Below, in pieces: positions 61,256 to 64,000 of a DNA stretch of 64,000 nt. This DNA is from Gnetum montanum (Eukaryota > Streptophyta > Gnetopsida > Gnetales > Gnetaceae): NCBI GenBank assembly GCA_015680685.1, contig MNCI01022355.1:555262-619261 (forward strand). Reading direction: 5' to 3'. The position numbers were made by a program, and so were the translations under genes. Numbering within the stretch: position 1 is the stretch's first letter; every line of letters starts with the position of its first letter. The notes beneath the pieces were generated by a model. The model was given only the letters and a program-made list of their open reading frames with translations, had not been told where the DNA came from and ran no database searches.

Positions 61256-62572
61256 TGATGAGACATGATATGTTTGGCAACTTCATCAACACATCCTTGT
61301 CAACAAAGCCTTGTTGAAATATCCCCTTTGATGCATATGTGTGGATGAAAATGCGTTGATGCATTAACAAGCAATGCATCTTAGATACGTCAACACAACC
61401 TCATTGATGCATTAATAATGTAGCTAGACTCTTGCAGTTTTCTCCCATAATCGTAGCAAATAGTGAGTGAGTGCCCACAATGTGGATTTGAGTCAAGTGT
61501 ACAACATCTTAATCAAGTGGCATTATACCTAGACACATTACATAATGATAATAAGATCAAGACTGATTCCTATTCATTGTAACACTTTGACTTACAATAG
61601 ATTTACTTTCAATGCAATTTATTTTCTATGTACTTCGTTAATATTTATGTTTCCATGAATGTTAATTAATTGGCAAAATGAGTGTGACAAATTTCAAACA
61701 TAAACATGAAGTACCATTGAATTAGTCTCATCTATGTAGCCCCATTGACACAACCTCCTTGACACATCCTCATCGACGCATCCTCATCAACATAGCTAAA
61801 TGCATTAACGCATCCCTGTCAATGTAATACCTATATTTGTTTATCAATATGTGAGCACCTGCCATGTATTTGGCATCATTTGCTTAGTAGTTTAGTTAGA
61901 ATCTTGTAGTTTTCTCCTATAATCCTAGAACATAGTATGTTGGTGCCCATAGTATGGATTTGATTCAATTTTACAACATCTTATTTGAGTGACATTGTAC
62001 CTAGACATATTCCATGAATGGCAATAAGATCAAGATTGATTCCTATTCCTTGTAGCACTTTGACTTAGAATCGATTTACTTTCAATGTAATTTATTTTCT
62101 ATGTACTTAGTTAATATTTACATTTTCATGCATGTTAATTAATTAGTGAAATAAGTGTAACCAGGTTTGAGCATAAACACGTATTTGCTTGGTAATCCTA
62201 GTAGCATAACACTTAGTAATCCCAGCAGTGGGTATGTGAGTTCAGGACATGTATGACAAGATGCAAATAGACACTTATCATACTTAGGATATTTTAGGAC
62301 TTATCTTCTTGTTATTAATTAGATTAAATAATTAATTTTCATACTTTCACATAACTTATCATTAGCTGCACAACATTAACAATCATATGCCTCACTTTGG
62401 AGTAAACCATGTATGACAAAACTACCACTAGTCCAAGTGAGAAGACAACAACTTGTGATCAATACTTAATAATCTAGATATCACACTAGTCCCATCCATG
62501 GAATTTGATAGGATTTCACATGAATGCTTGTGATTTGTATGGTTGGACATAGGGGGTACATGCTCCTCATCA
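61256..62572 (+). repeat. 5' LTR of element G, with internal tandem duplication
   Basis: 1317 bp, edges TGATGAGACATGATATG and ...CTCCTCATCA. Homologous to LTR C (969 bp). It is longer mainly because a segment is present twice with a period of about 472 bp (61425-61700 and 61897-62170; both include TTTTCTCC..ATAATC, CCTAGACA and ATTTATTTTCTATGTACTT). The second copy is the one joined to the family's downstream part. Between the copies are GACGCATCCTCATC-type word repeats. Confidence 0.75.
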
Positions 62573-62593
62573 TTGTCACCATTACTAAGGATG
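62573..62593 (+). promoter_or_regulatory. Primer binding site, tRNA-Asp type (element G)
   Basis: TTGTCACCATTACTAAGGA directly after the LTR, a decayed form of the tRNA-Asp complement seen in elements A and B. Confidence 0.75.
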
Positions 62594-62704
62594 GTACTAG
62601 TGATCTAGATTAGTTATATTATAAACAATTGTTGTAAAAGCATTAATGGCATATCTTTTAAGAAAAATTAATATTTTGAGTCACACATATTATTAATTGA
62701 AAAT

Positions 62705-64000
62705 ATGTCTCATTCACATAGGGACAATAATCCAAAACATTATGAGGATACTAGTAGGAAAAATGGTAAGATCTATATTGAAGAGAATTGGAGTGAATCA
62801 CTAAATGCAAAGGTCTCATATACTCATTTAGACCCTTACTACATTCAAAGACTACATTCAACTAATGTCGAAAACCTTAGAGGGGATGCAACAAGTCATA
62901 GAATAAGGAGGGCCTCAAGGCCTAGGACCTCCTCCAAATCTAAAATAGATAAATCAAGGGAGCATAGGGGAAGATATAGAATCCATGGTGGTTCTTCTAG
63001 TTTTTCATCTTCATCTTCATCTTGAATGTCTAGTTCTAACAAAGGTGAACGTAGGTATAGAGATAGAGCTTCACTAAGGGGTTGAGATGAAGATAGAAAT
63101 AGGAATCAAAGATAAGATGAAAGACATCAAAGTGAAAATCAACAAGACCATCACTATTGGATAAATAAAAATAGAGATTATCAGCATGACATGTTAGATG
63201 AAGATGAACCCTTGTTGGCTACCATGAGCATGATACAAGTTACAGAGGTAGTTTAAATACCTCATAGGCATCCAAAGAAAAGCCACATCAAATAGCTTGA
63301 TATGAATAACATTCCTAAATTTAAGGAGGCTATAATTTTGATCCCCTACATCATTTTCAAGTCTTCTATGATGCCTGTGCGTTACAAAACATTGAAAGTA
63401 GATGGAAAAAGCTTAAGCTCTTTCCTAGGACACTAATAGAAGAAGCTGAAAGTTCATATAGATAGTTGGAACCAAATTTAATCCATCAGTGGTTAACAAT
63501 GCTTGATCTCTTCAACAAAAAATACCAAACCTATGAGATAGTTTCCAATCTAAGAAAACAAATCCAAGGATGGAAGCAAGAAAATCATAAATCCTTGGAT
63601 GTAGCCTTAGATAGATACTATTCTCTACTACATAGATGTGCAAACCATGGTTTTTCTCAAAAATAGTAGCTTCTCCACATCATAGATGGGTTTTGTAGTA
63701 AAATGAGGGAGATCCTTAGGATTTATGCCCAAGGATTACTGTTTGAATTGAGAGTCCATCAGATACAAAGGCTAGTTGAACATGTGGAAAAAGAAGAAGA
63801 GCTATGTAAAAGGGAGAGTCAAGAGGAATATAATTGGGATCCAACTCTTCATGAAAAAGAGGTTCATATTTATGATCAAGAAAAAGCGATAGCTTTTGAT
63901 GTGTTGATTTCACACAAAACCTTGCAAATACAAAAGTTTATCATTGAGATTGAAGTAAGTGTATATAAGATGTGGGAGTTGATGAATAAAAAAGTTACAA
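62705..64000 (+). pseudogene. Gag of element G, continues beyond the window
   Basis: ATG at 62705. The N terminus is Arg/Ser-rich (RRASRPRTSSKSK, then a Ser run at 62994-63022 encoded by TCA/TCT repeats) and ends its first open stretch at TGA 63023-63025. Downstream DEDEPLLATMSM and LDMNNIPKF (63296) lead to the capsid domain: after a shift near 63330, DACALQNIES, KLKLFPRT, WLTMLDLFNKKYQTYE, QIQGWKQENHKSLDVALDRY (63566-63625) and LLHRCANHGFSQ. Near 63780 on comes the Glu-rich helix that also ends gag in element A. Pol would lie past the right edge. Several stops and at least one shift. Confidence 0.85.

Noticed and set aside
1-64000. tRNA, rRNA, CRISPR arrays, bacterial operons
   Set aside because: None seen. 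Clustered repeats here are LTR words or small tandem duplications without spacers of constant length.

Overview
The window reads as intergenic DNA of a large plant nuclear genome. It is AT-rich, contains no intact gene that I can find, and is mostly layers of old Ty3/gypsy LTR retrotransposons with one Ty1/copia fragment, one RTE LINE tail, possible SINEs and one broken host gene, a P-class pentatricopeptide repeat (PPR) pseudogene at 8.2-9.3 kb. Low gene density and old, nested, decayed elements suggest a gymnosperm or another very large plant genome; that is inference, not proof.

Layout. 0-0.7 kb: copia GAG-pre-integrase/integrase remnant (-). 2.0-3.2 kb (+) and 3.3-5.7 kb (-): two decayed plant transposon-type ORFs, the second ending in a Ulp1-like cysteine protease domain whose catalytic motifs are still readable. 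8.2-9.3 kb: PPR pseudogene. 11.5-17.8 kb (-): 5'-truncated gypsy element with 3' LTR, a roughly 955-codon extra ORF and the C-terminal half of integrase. 18.6-20.7 kb: RTE tail and SINE-like pieces. 21.5-34.5 kb: gypsy element B (-), internally deleted, flanked by CATCA, containing complete gypsy element A (+, 23432-33327) flanked by GTATC. 34.7-38.2 kb: an LTR (C) with gypsy internal sequence on both sides. 38.3-40.7 kb: 3' end of another gypsy element (-). 40.7-54.9 kb: Tat-like gypsy element D (-; gag, protease, RT, two RNase H domains, integrase) split by a 5 kb block carrying an intron-containing plus-strand pseudogene. 54.9-61.2 kb: repeat-rich DNA without clear genes. 61.3-64.0 kb: 5' LTR, primer binding site and gag of gypsy element G, which runs off the window.

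How it fits together. Elements A, B, C, F, G and the 38-40 kb element are relatives. They share LTR edges (TGATGA...TCATCA on the coding strand), a primer binding site derived from tRNA-Asp (seen in A, B and G), a conserved block before the polypurine tract (A, C, F and the 38-40 kb element), and a TATA box preceded by short word arrays. The coding frames are often unbroken by indels over 1-3 kb yet carry many stop codons, most of them one C-to-T or G-to-A change from Gln, Arg or Trp codons, as expected for silenced, methylated repeats. The most unusual content is a set of four extra ORFs that appear to share one plant-transposon-type domain but have different C-terminal partners (acidic tail, Ulp1 protease, long coiled coil, and a multi-intron gene).
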